From: Siphonodentalium dalli
Taxonomy: Eukaryota; Mollusca; Scaphopoda; Gadilida; Siphonodentaliidae
Length of the DNA: 64,000 bases
Assembly: GCA_032622095.1 (NCBI GenBank)
Contig: CP136069.1
Location: forward strand, 204,706,690-204,770,689
Direction: 5' to 3'
In this document: piece after piece, positions 37,827-47,200 of the stretch
How positions within the stretch are numbered: the stretch's first letter is position 1
Layout: every line of letters starts with the position of its first letter
Notes under the pieces: generated by a model
Database searches by the model: none
Told to the model about the DNA's origin: nothing
The model's input: only the letters and a program-made list of their open reading frames with translations
Translations under genes and position numbers: made by a program

Positions 37827-38629
37827 TGTGACCCGCCATATCAAATCCAGTCGGGATTTTTTTTACCCTGTGCCAATGCATTCTCTTATATATGCGAGTC
37901 GACCATAGGTCGCCTCGCATATATAAGAGAATGCATTGGCCTAACAATTTTTTATCATTTTTTTAAAATAAATGTTTCTTACAATTTTTAGGACATAAAA
38001 TAAAAAACATCCATTACCCTGCAGGGAGCCCCACACATATATAGAAGCATTTAGAAGAGTGTCGTCTGCTCATGTTTGTCCGGGGCTCTGTATGGGTGAA
38101 ATTATACAATTGTTAAAGAATACAAGAACAAATTATTAAAATTGTAAAAAATTGTTAGGCCAATGCATTCTCTTATATATGCGAGGCGACCTATGGTCGA
38201 CTCGCATATATAAGAGAATGCATTGGCACAGGGTAAAAAAATCCCGACTTACGACTGGATTTGATATGGCGGGTCCCGACTTACGACTGGATTTGATATG
38301 GCGGGTCCCGACTTACGACTGGATTTGATATGGCGGGTCCCGACTTACGACTGGATTTGATATGGCGGGTCCCGACTTACGACTGGATTTGATATGGCGG
38401 GTCCCGACTTACGACTGGATTTGATATGGCGGGTCCCGACTTACGACTGGATTTGATATGGCGGGTCCCGACTTACGACTGGATTTGATATGGCGGGTCC
38501 CGACTTACGACTGGATTTGATATGGCGGGTCCCGACTTACGACTGGATTTGATATGGCGGGTCCCGACTTACGACTGGATTTGATATGGCGGGTCCCGAC
38601 TTACGACTGGATTTGATATGGCGGGTGAC
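37827..38629. mobile_element. Composite element 2: same element, core inverted
   Basis: Left edge TGTGACCCGCCATATCAAAT, hairpin 37866-37945, core 37946-38153, hairpin 38154-38233, then 12 copies of the 32-bp unit ending GATATGGCGGGTGAC. The core is the reverse complement of that in element 1 (TTACCCTGCAGGGAGCCCC, CATGTTTGTCCGGGGCTC). Relative to the core, the minisatellite expanded at the opposite end from element 1, while relative to the window it is on the right in both. Confidence 0.75.
38243..38629. repeat. 32-bp minisatellite, about 12 copies
   Basis: Same unit as 37113-37775, with perfect or near-perfect copies. Confidence 0.97.
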
Positions 38630-38666
38630 CTCCAGTGATCTGATCTAATGTAACTTATTTTATTAT

Positions 38667-39063
38667 CAGATTCGCAGCTCTTGCGTGAGCGATAGTAACC
38701 ACCAGAACTAGACAGGCTAGTGATCTAATGTATCTATTTTATTTCAGATTCGGAGCTATAACGTGAGCTATGGTAACCAGTGATTTAAAGTTATCTATTT
38801 TATTTTTCAGATTTGAAACTATAGCGTGAGTGATAGTACCGGTAACTACCTCAAATAGACAGGCTAGTGAGTTAACGTTATCTATTTTATTTTTTCAGAT
38901 TTGGAGCTATATATAACGTGAGAGATAGTAACTAGTGATTTAATGTATCTGTTTAAATTTTCAGATTCGGAGCTATAGCGTGAGTGATAGTAACTACTTC
39001 AAGTTCACAACTAGACAGGCTAGTGACTGCTTGTGATTTAATATTATCTATTTTATTTTTCAG
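38667..39063 (+). other. Array of splice-acceptor / micro-exon-like units in the 5' region of the zinc-finger gene
   Basis: Five diverged units each consist of a TTTATTTTTCAG-like acceptor, a short body like ATTCGGAGCTATAGC, and a donor-like GTGAGT/GTGAGC/GTGAGA. Bodies: 38670-38684, 38748-38762, 38811-38825, 38899-38917 and 38965-38979 (15, 15, 15, 19 and 15 nt). A sixth acceptor at 39061-39063 is not followed by GTGAG and leads directly to the start codon at 39101. The spaces between also repeat (GACAGGCTAGTGA). These could be duplicated 5'-UTR micro-exons, or a minisatellite that duplicated one acceptor. Splicing is inferred, not observed. Confidence 0.5.
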
Positions 39064-39100
39064 ATTGCAGCAATAACTTGATAGTAACTACTAGTCATCC

Positions 39101-42043
39101 ATGGATATCAGCAGTATCAACATCCCAGTCTTAGCAGCACCAGAGGTGGACAAATCTGTTAAGGATCTGGCACATGATGGGGATAAAATATACAGATGTG
39201 GTGTGTGTACTTCCTCATTCAACATCAGAAAGGATTTACTTGCTCACATCAAATGTCATTCTGAAGGCAATCGTCCAGCTATTAATAACACAGCTCCAGT
39301 ATTACCCAGGGAAGACTTACAAGATAGTGAAAATAAAACTTCCTCGACAGAAAATGAACATTACAATGAGATTCTCAGTGATCCTTCATACTTTGCGCGT
39401 AAAAATACTCAGTTTCGTAAACAAAGAAAATCTCAAGATACCGGTAGTACTAGTTCTCGTGTAATAAACAAAATCAAATCTCGAAAGAATAATTCTGAAC
39501 TAACAGATCTCAGCATGGAGGGAACTGAAGAGTCTGTAACAGTATTACGTGCATCTGGTGGACTATTCAAATCCAAAGATAAACTGACTCAACACAGACA
39601 TATTCATGAGAAAAATAAGTGTGAATTTTGCTCCATTTCTTACGCGAGACCAGATAGTCTGAAGTATCATATTGCAATGAAGCATTATGGGCAGACTAAA
39701 GAATTCAAGTGTGATATGTGCCCAAAATCTTTCAAGTCCGAGACAACTTTGGTGAACCATAAGGCAATTCATTCAGCTGGTCCAGGACTGCTGTGTCCTC
39801 TCTGTAGCAAGTACTTTTTAACGCCATTAAGACTTATAAAACATAAGAGGTGGGTTCATTATACAAATAGACCACTGACTTGTGACGTCTGTGAAGAGAA
39901 TTTTTCCAATCGACATGATGTGGTTGTTCACATGACAAAACATTTTTCATTCCAGAAAGATCATGAAGTGAACTCAAGTGACTTTAAAACTGATACTCAA
40001 ACCATTTCCGTAAAAAAGTATTTTAAATGTTCGATATGCCCGGAGGTTTTCCAATCTATTCCTGCACTTAAAACACACCAAGCCTCTCATGATGATGACG
40101 CACTCTTCAAATGTGATATGTGTTCTAGACAATTCTCAAGTATGGTTCGTCTCTCACACCACAAAAAGAGTCATGCATATATCAGTACCCAGAATGCAAC
40201 ATATTCGTGTGAACATTGTGATACGCAGTTCAATGATATTAGGGGCCTGAAAAAGCACGAGAAGAATCACTGCAACAAAATCAAGAAACAAACGTTACAA
40301 CACCATATCAGTACCGGAAATGCAACATATTCGTGTAAACATTGTTATGTCCAGTTCAATGATATTAGGTGCCTGAGAAAGCACGAGAAGAATCACTGCA
40401 AGAAACAAACGTTACAACACCAAAAACGATCTGATATCAGAAAAAATACCACAAACCAATTTGTGGGGCGATCAGTACATCATGTGGCTGAAATTCCTAT
40501 TCGTTCAATAAACAGTTTGGTAACTGGCAGCACAAGGGGACACTCATCTGATTTGACAGTAAACTACAATATTTCAGACTTGGAACAGCTTTTTGAAGAT
40601 GACGATAGTCACTATTTAACACAAGAAAACCGACAAAGTCAAGAAACATCGATCAGTGACTCAGTAATAGAGGAGCATAGCTTCAGTGAACCAAAGGATG
40701 ATAATAAAATCACAGAGAAAGAATATAAAGAATCTAGTTCCAATGATGACAGTGAAATGGAATCAAATGATATCGTTAATATCAAGAGCAGAAGTGGCAG
40801 ATGTATACGAAAACCACAGAGGCTTAAGCAGCCTATATACAGCAGCCTAAATGATGACAGTGATGATGAAACATTAGACAGTGACTTCGAAATGGAGGAG
40901 CACAGCAACAAAGAATCAAATGATGACAGTGATGATGAAACATTGGACAGTGACTTTGAAATGGAGGAGCACAGCAACAAAGAATCAAATGATGACAGGG
41001 ATGATGAAACATTGGACAGTGACTTTGAAATGGAGGAGCATAGCAACAAAGAATCAAATGATGATGAAAGCAGACAAGAAGAATTTAATTCCGTTGACGG
41101 CCAATATAAAGAAACATTGGATGATGGCCAGTGTAAAGAAACATTGGATGACGACCAGTGTAAAGAAACATTGGATGACGACCAGTGTAAAGAAACATTG
41201 GATGATGGCCAGTGTAAAGAAACATTGGATGACGGCCAGTGTAAAGAAACATTGGATGACGACCAGTGTAAAGAAACATTGGATGATGGCCAGTGTAAAG
41301 AAACATTGGATGACGACCAATGTAAAGAGATATTGGATGACGTCCAGAGTAAAGAAACATTGGATGACGGCCAATATAAAGAAACATTGGATGATGGCTC
41401 GGAAATAGAGATGCACAGCAACAATAAATCCAATGATGATGAAAACAGGAAAGAAGAATCTGATTCATATGACGGCCAATGCAACGAAGACTCGGAAATA
41501 CCTGAGCATAATGTCAGTGGATCGAAAGATATTGTCAATATCACGAGCAGAAGTGGCAGGTGTATACGAAAACCACAGAGGCTTGATGAGTCTATAAACA
41601 GCAGCATAAACGGACCTAAAAAGAGAACAAAGTTACTCGTTTATGACGCAGTAGAAGAATTAAGTGATGAAACTCATACCCCTCATAAACGCATGAAGTC
41701 TGAAGTGAAACAGAAGTCACAAAGTGCAATGAATAAAAGTTTACAGTCGAGTAAGCCTACCACACCCATTGCTGCTGTCTCAGATGAAGAAGTAAATTCA
41801 GAAATTCAGAAATATCGTAAACGAAGAAGGACTAAAAACGAATTCAAATCGCAGAAGAAAATTAATATTGAAAGCTCACAGTCTAATGAAGGATTTCGTT
41901 GTGATATCTGTGGAAAAATTCTAGTTTCTCGCCATGACCATATAAGGCATATCAGAACTTATCACTCTAACACAGTCATTAGTTGTGAAACATGTGGGAA
42001 AAAGGTTAAGGATTTGAAGTTTCTACAGAAGCACATGAAGAAG
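39101..42043 (+). CDS. C2H2 zinc-finger protein, first coding exon
   Basis: 981 codons up to a consensus donor (AAG|GTAAGA at 42044), phase 0. Likely a nuclear DNA-binding protein. C2H2 fingers at about residues 31-53, 173-195, 203-224, 231-253, 260-281, 308-330, 336-358, 368-390, 409-432 and 932-955, plus a degenerate one at 147-169 without cysteines. The finger opening at 960 (SCETCGKKVKDLKFLQKHMK) gets its last His only after splicing to 45444 (KHMKK|VH), which supports the intron. The middle is acidic: three 23-residue repeats (584-652) and about eleven 9-residue repeats of GQCKETLDD type (about 667-765). SRSGRCIRKPQRL occurs twice (563-575 and 816-828). A basic patch near 905-912 (KYRKRRRT) could be a nuclear localisation signal. 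The start is the first ATG after the last acceptor. Without splicing the frame would end at 42073. Target and pathway unknown. Confidence 0.88.
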
Positions 42044-42090
42044 GTAAGAAATGGACATTTTCATTGCATTTGATTATCACTTTCTACATC

Positions 42091-42197
42091 GAGAGCTTTC
42101 CGATGAATGGCAACAAGCCATATTTCTGACTAAATCCTGAAAAGTTACCCATAATTCTGCTATGGTTATGGAGTTGATTAATTAGTGCATTACTGTA
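42091..42197. mobile_element. Half copy of the TA-flanked palindromic MITE
   Basis: Single arm from GAGAGCTTTCCGATGAATGG to GTGCATTACTGTA, matching the right half of 54241-54457. Confidence 0.75.
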
Positions 42198-42336
42198 AAT
42201 GGATTTTCCATGTCAGAATTATGTTGGAATTCATTTGGAGTGGTTTTCTGATAATTTAAGGACAACAGATAGCATGGGTATACCTGAGATGACAGGGAAA
42301 TTTCACCATATTAATTGAGCCCAGCTACAGCTATAC

Positions 42337-42754
42337 TTAACCCTTTACCCAACAGAAGGGCCCTGTGCCCTATCACAATGTGGTCAAGGAGCCGGTTCCA
42401 ATGATATCCATATTTGTATGGTTCTATTGAGACAGACCGAAGATTGGCATTGGCTTAACACATTAAAAATTATAAAATTGTTAAAGAATGTAAGAAAAAA
42501 TGGTAAAAAGTGTTAAAAAAAGATTTTTTTAGGCCAATGCATTCTCTTATATATGCGAGGCGACCTATGGTCGACTCGCATATATAAGAGAATGCATTGG
42601 CACAGGGCATAACTGTAACTATCACAATGTGGTCAAGGAGCCGGTTCCAATGATATCCATATTTGTATGGTTCTATTGAGACAGACCCAAGATATTTTAG
42701 GTTGTTGAAGCTTTATTTGGGCGGTTTTGGCCGGTTTGTTGGGTAAAGGGTTAA
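42337..42754. mobile_element. piggyBac-like MITE (TTAA, CCC termini) carrying a hairpin
   Basis: Ends TTAACCCTTTACCCAACA and TGTTGGGTAAAGGGTTAA are perfect inverted repeats with TTAA at both edges, as expected for piggyBac-type insertion. The inside holds a near-identical direct repeat (42373-42440 and 42619-42687; CACAATGTGGTCAAGGAGCC) and the recurrent hairpin (42530-42607). It also has core words (ATTGTTAAAGAATG) that accompany hairpins elsewhere. Here the left hairpin seems reduced to GGCATTGGCTTAAC near 42446. Confidence 0.7.
42530..42607. repeat. Recurrent palindromic hairpin
   Basis: Opens AGGCCAATGCATTC, apical stem CGACC/GGTCG around TAT, closes GCATTGGCACAGGG. Arms are perfectly complementary over about 27 bp. 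Confidence 0.85.
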
Positions 42755-43059
42755 TGTAATTGACCACCTCTAATGTGGTGTCAGCCCAGTAATACTGCGG
42801 TAATCTCCAACAACGTGATAATGTTGCCAATTCATACGGTCACTGTGCGCAGGGAAGAAAATATAATGTAGTGATTCCTGGTGATTCTCCTTATATCTGT
42901 GGAAAATAAAGGCATGGATGGCCTTCGTTATATTTTATAATTTAGAAAAATAACAGTTACCAAATTATGAAAATTTCCCCAAGAATATAGAATATTAATC
43001 ATATTAATTCCTTATTATCCACAAGACACACTTTGTGTGAGCCGAGCATTTGTTTATAT

Positions 43060-44329
43060 TAGGGTTTAATCCCAGGAACGGGAATTTCCCGGTTCCCGGG
43101 TCCAATACTCATTCCCGTTTCCCGGGAATATGATTTGTAGGAACCGGAAATGGGGTGCATTGTTAACACTTGGTATATCGTACATCATGAGACACCAACG
43201 GCGCATAAGTTAGTTTAATTTATCCGTGCACGGCAGTATGTGACTGCCGTGCACGGCGCACAATGCATTATATATGTTACATGTATATATCTGCAAATTC
43301 TACATTAAGTGTAAGTAGAATTGACCATGATATCGTCTAAGAGTTAACGACGTAAGGTTTGGTCTCGTGGCCCAAGCACAGCCATGGCTTCACGACACGA
43401 GCTCACGAGTCATGACATAGTGGCATGAACCGTTCGTGGCTAAACAAGACTTTTACAGCATGTATCAAATTATCAATTGATGCGATGTTGCGTCAGCAAT
43501 CTCGGGCTATTTTTAGAGACACATGCACATACTGTACTCCCATGCAGTTGCTTGAATGGGTGGTGTATGCCGTGAATAGACTGATGCTTGTGTAGTTTCT
43601 GCTGATGTCGCATTGTTTTATAATTTCCGTGAGAGCAAATAGTTTCGTGCAAGTTGTGAACTTGTGAGTCATGTGAATGTAGAGTCCAGTTAGACTATTA
43701 TACCCATACATTTCGAGCTTCCGATTATCCGATATAACGCAAGTTACCAAACATAGACATAATGTACAGCACAATGGCTACTAGACTGACAAGTCACTGG
43801 GTGACTTGGTGTTGCTCCGAATGTACGTTTCCAGACTACATCCGACTCCCGATAAAATTAAAATATCGATCATGACACGAAACAGTATACACATTTCATC
43901 GAACTATATATAGACTGTTTATATTGTTCTCTTTCAAGTTAACATACGAAGACAAGTTTCTAGATGCCATGAGGTGTTAAACATCGACAACATTTCGGTT
44001 GAAGTTTGGGAAGTCGGAACAATGGTTTTATTTTCCAACTTGTGTTACGTTACCCGTAGTACCTTTTTGGGCCACATAATGGTATACAACGTACGGGTGC
44101 CGTACGTTGTATACCATTATGTGGCCCAAAAAGGTCAAACATAACAATTTGGAATATCCATTAGTTAATCTAAATTAATATTATTACGATATCTGTCACC
44201 CAAACTAGCCGAACCCGTGTTGTATAACTTGTGCATACATTTCCCGGGAACATTCCCGGTTCCCGGGTTCTGAAGGGGTTTCATTCCCGGTTCCTGTTTT
44301 TTCAATTCCCGGGAATATATTAAACTCTA
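43060..44329. mobile_element. hAT-like non-autonomous transposon with 8-bp TSD
   Basis: GTTTATAT at 43052-43059 and again at 44330-44337 flanks an element whose ends are TAGGGTTTAAT and, inverted, TAGAGTTTAAT. Subterminal TTCCCGGGAA and GGTTCCCGGGT motifs occur in both ends. An 8-bp duplication with short inverted repeats fits the hAT superfamily. No transposase ORF. It lies inside the zinc-finger gene intron and contains the perfect hairpin 44061-44135. Confidence 0.7.
44061..44135. repeat. Perfect 34-bp inverted repeat with 7-nt loop
   Basis: Left arm ACCTTTTTGGGCCACATAAT then GGTATACAACGTAC; loop GGGTGCC; the right arm is its exact reverse complement. A stem this perfect is recent or maintained. 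Confidence 0.9.
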
Positions 44330-44619
44330 GTTTATATAAGCATGTTAATAGTAAGCATTAAGAAAAACACTCAACACTGGCGATTGTTAAGGAAATTGAT
44401 TCATGGTGACCCATTCAACACCAAAAGGTGAAGATTAGCGATAGCTTTACTGGTATGTTATAAACAACTTGGTGGCATTTCTAACCAAAGTTCAAATTAG
44501 TGGGGTCTCCTTATGATCGGCATAAGAATAAAGTTTGTCTATAATATAATATTATTTCTGTTTATGGCGGTTTTACTAGATGTGACTATTTTAACAGCAA
44601 TAGCCACCACCAACACTTA

Positions 44620-44755
44620 CCATATCTATGGGAGATTCGCATATATAGCCACCACCAACACTTACCATATCTATGGGAGACTCGCATATGTAACAGAATA
44701 CATTGGCACAGTAGTGTTTTTACAAAATTTCAGGAAGCTCCAGACTTAGACGTTT
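44620..44755. repeat. Degenerate hairpin-element remnant
   Basis: A 54-bp unit with TAGCCACCACCAACACTTAC and CATATCTATGGGAGAYTCGC occurs twice in tandem and runs into ACATTGGCACAG and TTTCAGGAAGCTCCAG. These match the closing half of the recurrent hairpin and the flank seen near 13850. Confidence 0.55.
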
Positions 44756-44759
44756 ATAT

Positions 44760-45112
44760 AGTACATACTCACTGGGGACTGTACCCTAAATGTGGGCATT
44801 TATGGGACCATCTTCTTTTATACTCCACAGAATATATGCAACAAATGAATACATTTGAGACATGGAAGAGTTAAAAGTACACTCATATGCTCTATGAAGA
44901 TGCAAACAAAACGCTAATTATAATGAAAATAAATTTAGGACTGGAGTCATAAATTAATTTTCATTATAATTACCATGTTGTTTGCATCATTCATAGAGTA
45001 TACGAGTGTATTTTGCACTCATCCATGGCTCAAATTCATTCATTTGTTGCATATATTCTGTTGTTGAGTATAAAGGGAGATGGTCATATGGCCTGAGTGT
45101 GCAGTACCCCTT
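44760..45112. mobile_element. Foldback element, about 350 bp
   Basis: Arms mirror over most of their length: ATATATGCAACAAATGAAT, ATGCAAACAAAACGCTAATT and TATAATGAAAAT on the left return inverted on the right. The centre is near GGACTGGAGTCAT. The outer edges are less clear. Confidence 0.65.
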
Positions 45113-45443
45113 TAATTAATTTATACAGAATGGATTATATACTCACATTTAATTAACTTGATTGGCTTTATGAACAGAAGTGTCATGATCACTGTGTTTT
45201 TGTTAAATTTTCTGGGAATTCTGGGAAATGTTTCCAGACTGTTTTTTTTAGAACATGTATATTTAATCTTAATTGACTTAACGTCAGAAAATATTTCAAC
45301 ATGATCTCGTCTGTCTGAGAGATGTAATTACATATAACTGACTGTACCGGATGTTCTCAACTGTAAATAGTGTACATATGTTTTCTCATGACATGAAATA
45401 TATATACTATATTGGCTGATAATATAGCATTACTTTTTTTAAG

Positions 45444-46550
45444 GTGCATGGGGTGAGCGGATCAGTCACTTGCGATGTGTGTGGCATGTCTCTCAACAGT
45501 CATGCTAGACTTTGGGAGCACGAGAAAAGTCATGTGACCGAATTGCCATTCAATTGCCAGGGATGTGATCGAAGATTCAACTGTCAAGCTTCGTTAGATC
45601 GGCACAAACATCAGACTGAGTATCAGGAAGCAACAGCATGTTATTATTGTGATGAAGTGTTTCATGATAGATGTGACCGAAAGAAGCACGTTGCTTTGTC
45701 CCATGTTGGAATGAAACCAGCTACCGATAGCAGAAAAATCAAATGTGGAAAATGTGGCAAATATATTTTGAAATCTGGTTATAATTATCACGTGACGAAG
45801 GTGTGTGGTGTGTTAGATGACTGTGATATAGGTGGTAAATCTCTTCCAAGGAAAAGTTTAGCTACTCACAAATTATTAGCACATCCAGGCACAAGCAAGA
45901 AGACGAAGTATCCTTGCAAAATTTGTGGTAAAACCTTCCATACAGAGGTCCTTTTGAAAACGCACATGGATTTCTCAAGTGGACACTCTGAATATATTTG
46001 TCAAATTTGTGGTGCTACGTTCGTATCAGGAACGATATACGACTCTCATGCTAAATCACATGAATCCTCTGCGTCATGTCAGTGCGACATTTGCGGACAA
46101 AAATTTAACACCGGTTTAGACATGAAGTCGCACGAGAGGTGGGCACATAACCAAGAAGGTACGATCTGTGAAACGTGCGGCAGAACTTTTCAGGATGGAA
46201 GAGCATTGGGTAATCACATTAGAAAATCTCATAAATCGGACAATTCGCGACCAGACAAAATGAAAATGAGCAGTCATAAGGAATTAAAATGTGACGATTG
46301 TGGCGAGATATTCCATGATAAGCCTAGATTCAACTACCATTTAGCACAATGGCATACAGTTATAAAGATAACATGTTCTACCTGTGGGAAACACTGCGAG
46401 ACTGAAGAGGAGTACAAAGGTCACTGCCAAGAAATGGGACATAAACCTAATTGGAAGTGTGATCAATGTGGTTGGATATCGAAATTTAATTCTCCAGGGT
46501 CCCTCAGGAGGCACCTTAGAGTACATCCTTACACTACAGTCAAGCCTTGA
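45444..46550 (+). CDS. C2H2 zinc-finger protein, last coding exon
   Basis: The frame continues the 39101 exon: acceptor AG at 45442-45443, first codons GTG CAT GGG (VHG), so the upstream HMKK finger gains its final His. 368 codons plus stop. Twelve C2H2-type units in tandem: TCDVCGMSLNSHARLWEHEK, FNCQGCDRRF, ACYYCDEVF, IKCGKCGKYI (C2HC-like), DCDIGGKS, YPCKICGKTF, YICQICGATF, CQCDICGQKF, TICETCGRTF, LKCDDCGEIF, ITCSTCGKHC and WKCDQCGWIS. The fifth has Gly where the second Cys should be (CDIG against CDVC in the 61736 paralog), so it probably cannot bind zinc. The last codons (TTVKP, stop) lie inside the arm of a foldback repeat. With the first exon the protein would be about 1349 residues. 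Not seen as a member of a named family. Confidence 0.9.
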   Translation: MHGVSGSVTCDVCGMSLNSHARLWEHEKSHVTELPFNCQGCDRRFNCQASLDRHKHQTEYQEATACYYCDEVFHDRCDRKKHVALSHVGMKPATDSRKIKCGKCGKYILKSGYNYHVTKVCGVLDDCDIGGKSLPRKSLATHKLLAHPGTSKKTKYPCKICGKTFHTEVLLKTHMDFSSGHSEYICQICGATFVSGTIYDSHAKSHESSASCQCDICGQKFNTGLDMKSHERWAHNQEGTICETCGRTFQDGRALGNHIRKSHKSDNSRPDKMKMSSHKELKCDDCGEIFHDKPRFNYHLAQWHTVIKITCSTCGKHCETEEEYKGHCQEMGHKPNWKCDQCGWISKFNSPGSLRRHLRVHPYTTVKP

Positions 46551-46688
46551 AATAGTGTGTCTGTTATTGCAGAGTGAGGTCCCCAGGGGGTGAATTTAGT
46601 GATGCTACCCCACATAGCAGGCTAGCATCACCAAATTCACCCTCATTCTGCAAATGACAGACACACTATTTCAAGGCTTGACTGCAGT
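46533..46688. mobile_element. Foldback element overlapping the zinc-finger stop codon
   Basis: Left arm CTACAGTCAAGCCTTGAAAT then AGTGTGTCTGT and GTCCCCAGGGGGTGAATTT; the right arm mirrors it to CAAGGCTTGACTGCAG. The loop is near TACCCCACATAGCAGGCTA. Transcribed into the 3' UTR it would form a long hairpin. Relatives: 46840-46967, 48241-48370, 48522-48648, and parts at 61697-61733 and 63915-63975. Confidence 0.75.
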
Positions 46689-46817
46689 AATGCCCTAAAT
46701 AATCGACTAAGTGAGAGCTTTCCGATGAATGGCAACAAGCCATATTTCCGATCAAATCCTGAAAAATTACCCATAATTCTGCTGCGGTTAAGGAGTCGAT
46801 TATTTAGGGTATTACTT
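46684..46817. mobile_element. Internally deleted copy of the TA-flanked palindromic MITE
   Basis: Starts GCAGTAATGCCCTAAATAAT, jumps to GAGAGCTTTCCGATGAATGG, and ends GATTATTTAGGGTATTACTT. Most of the left arm is missing. Confidence 0.7.
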
Positions 46818-46839
46818 ACGTAAGAGGTCATCAGATTAT

Positions 46840-46967
46840 TAAGCCTGCAAATAGTGTGTCTGTCACTTGCAGAATGAGGTCCTCAGAGGGTGAATTTAGT
46901 GATGCATCACACACATCTGGCTAGCATCACTAATTTCATTACCTGGGGACCTCATTCTGCTTAGGCC
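46840..46967. mobile_element. Foldback element, second copy
   Basis: GCAAATAGTGTGTCTGTCAC, then GAATGAGGTCCTCAGAGGGT, loop near CATCACACACATCTGG, then CTGGGGACCTCATTCTGC. Same family as 46533-46688. Confidence 0.7.
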
Positions 46968-47089
46968 TCCTCTTCTGGGAAGTATCTGTTGTCTCAAATT
47001 AACATTCTTTTTAGTTACTTTTTCTTGTGGGAAGTTTCTATATCCCCTATAAATTTGCAGAAGATAAAATGCATAATTGAGCTGACTAA

Positions 47090-47200
47090 TGGGTGACTAA
47101 TGGGTGACTAATGGCTGACTGATGGGTGACTGATGGGTGACTAATGGCTGACTAATGGGGGGGGGGGGTAAGGGGGGGGGGGGGTAAGGGGGGTAATTCC
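47090..47200. repeat. Short tandem repeat followed by G-tracts
   Basis: About six units of the GGGTGACTAAT / GGCTGACTGAT type, then three long G runs separated by TAA (about 47157-47194), a sequence able to form G-quadruplex. Confidence 0.8.

Larger units (their letters stand above)
42044..45443 (+). other. Intron of the zinc-finger gene, filled with transposons
   Basis: Donor GTAAGA at 42044, acceptor TTTTTTTAAG ending at 45443, both phase 0. It contains a half MITE (42091-42197), a TTAA MITE with a hairpin (42337-42754), a hAT-like element (43060-44329), degenerate hairpin sequence (44620-44755) and a foldback element (44760-45112). The last 35 bases before the acceptor (TATTGGCTGATAATATAGC...) are conserved upstream of the paralogous exon at 62812. 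Confidence 0.8.

Noticed and set aside
37113-38629. 32-bp repeats resembling a CRISPR array
   Set aside because: Units are directly adjacent with no unique spacers, no cas genes, and the context is eukaryotic. It is a minisatellite.
40639-41607. Long antisense ORF (322 codons) opposite the zinc-finger exon, and other-frame ORFs at 40881-41468
   Set aside because: Shadows of the coding minisatellite: a repeat with a period divisible by three keeps all frames open. The zinc-finger frame has the domains.
42044-42073. Natural end of the first zinc-finger exon at the in-frame stop
   Set aside because: A consensus donor precedes it, and splicing completes a finger; the ten extra codons do not.
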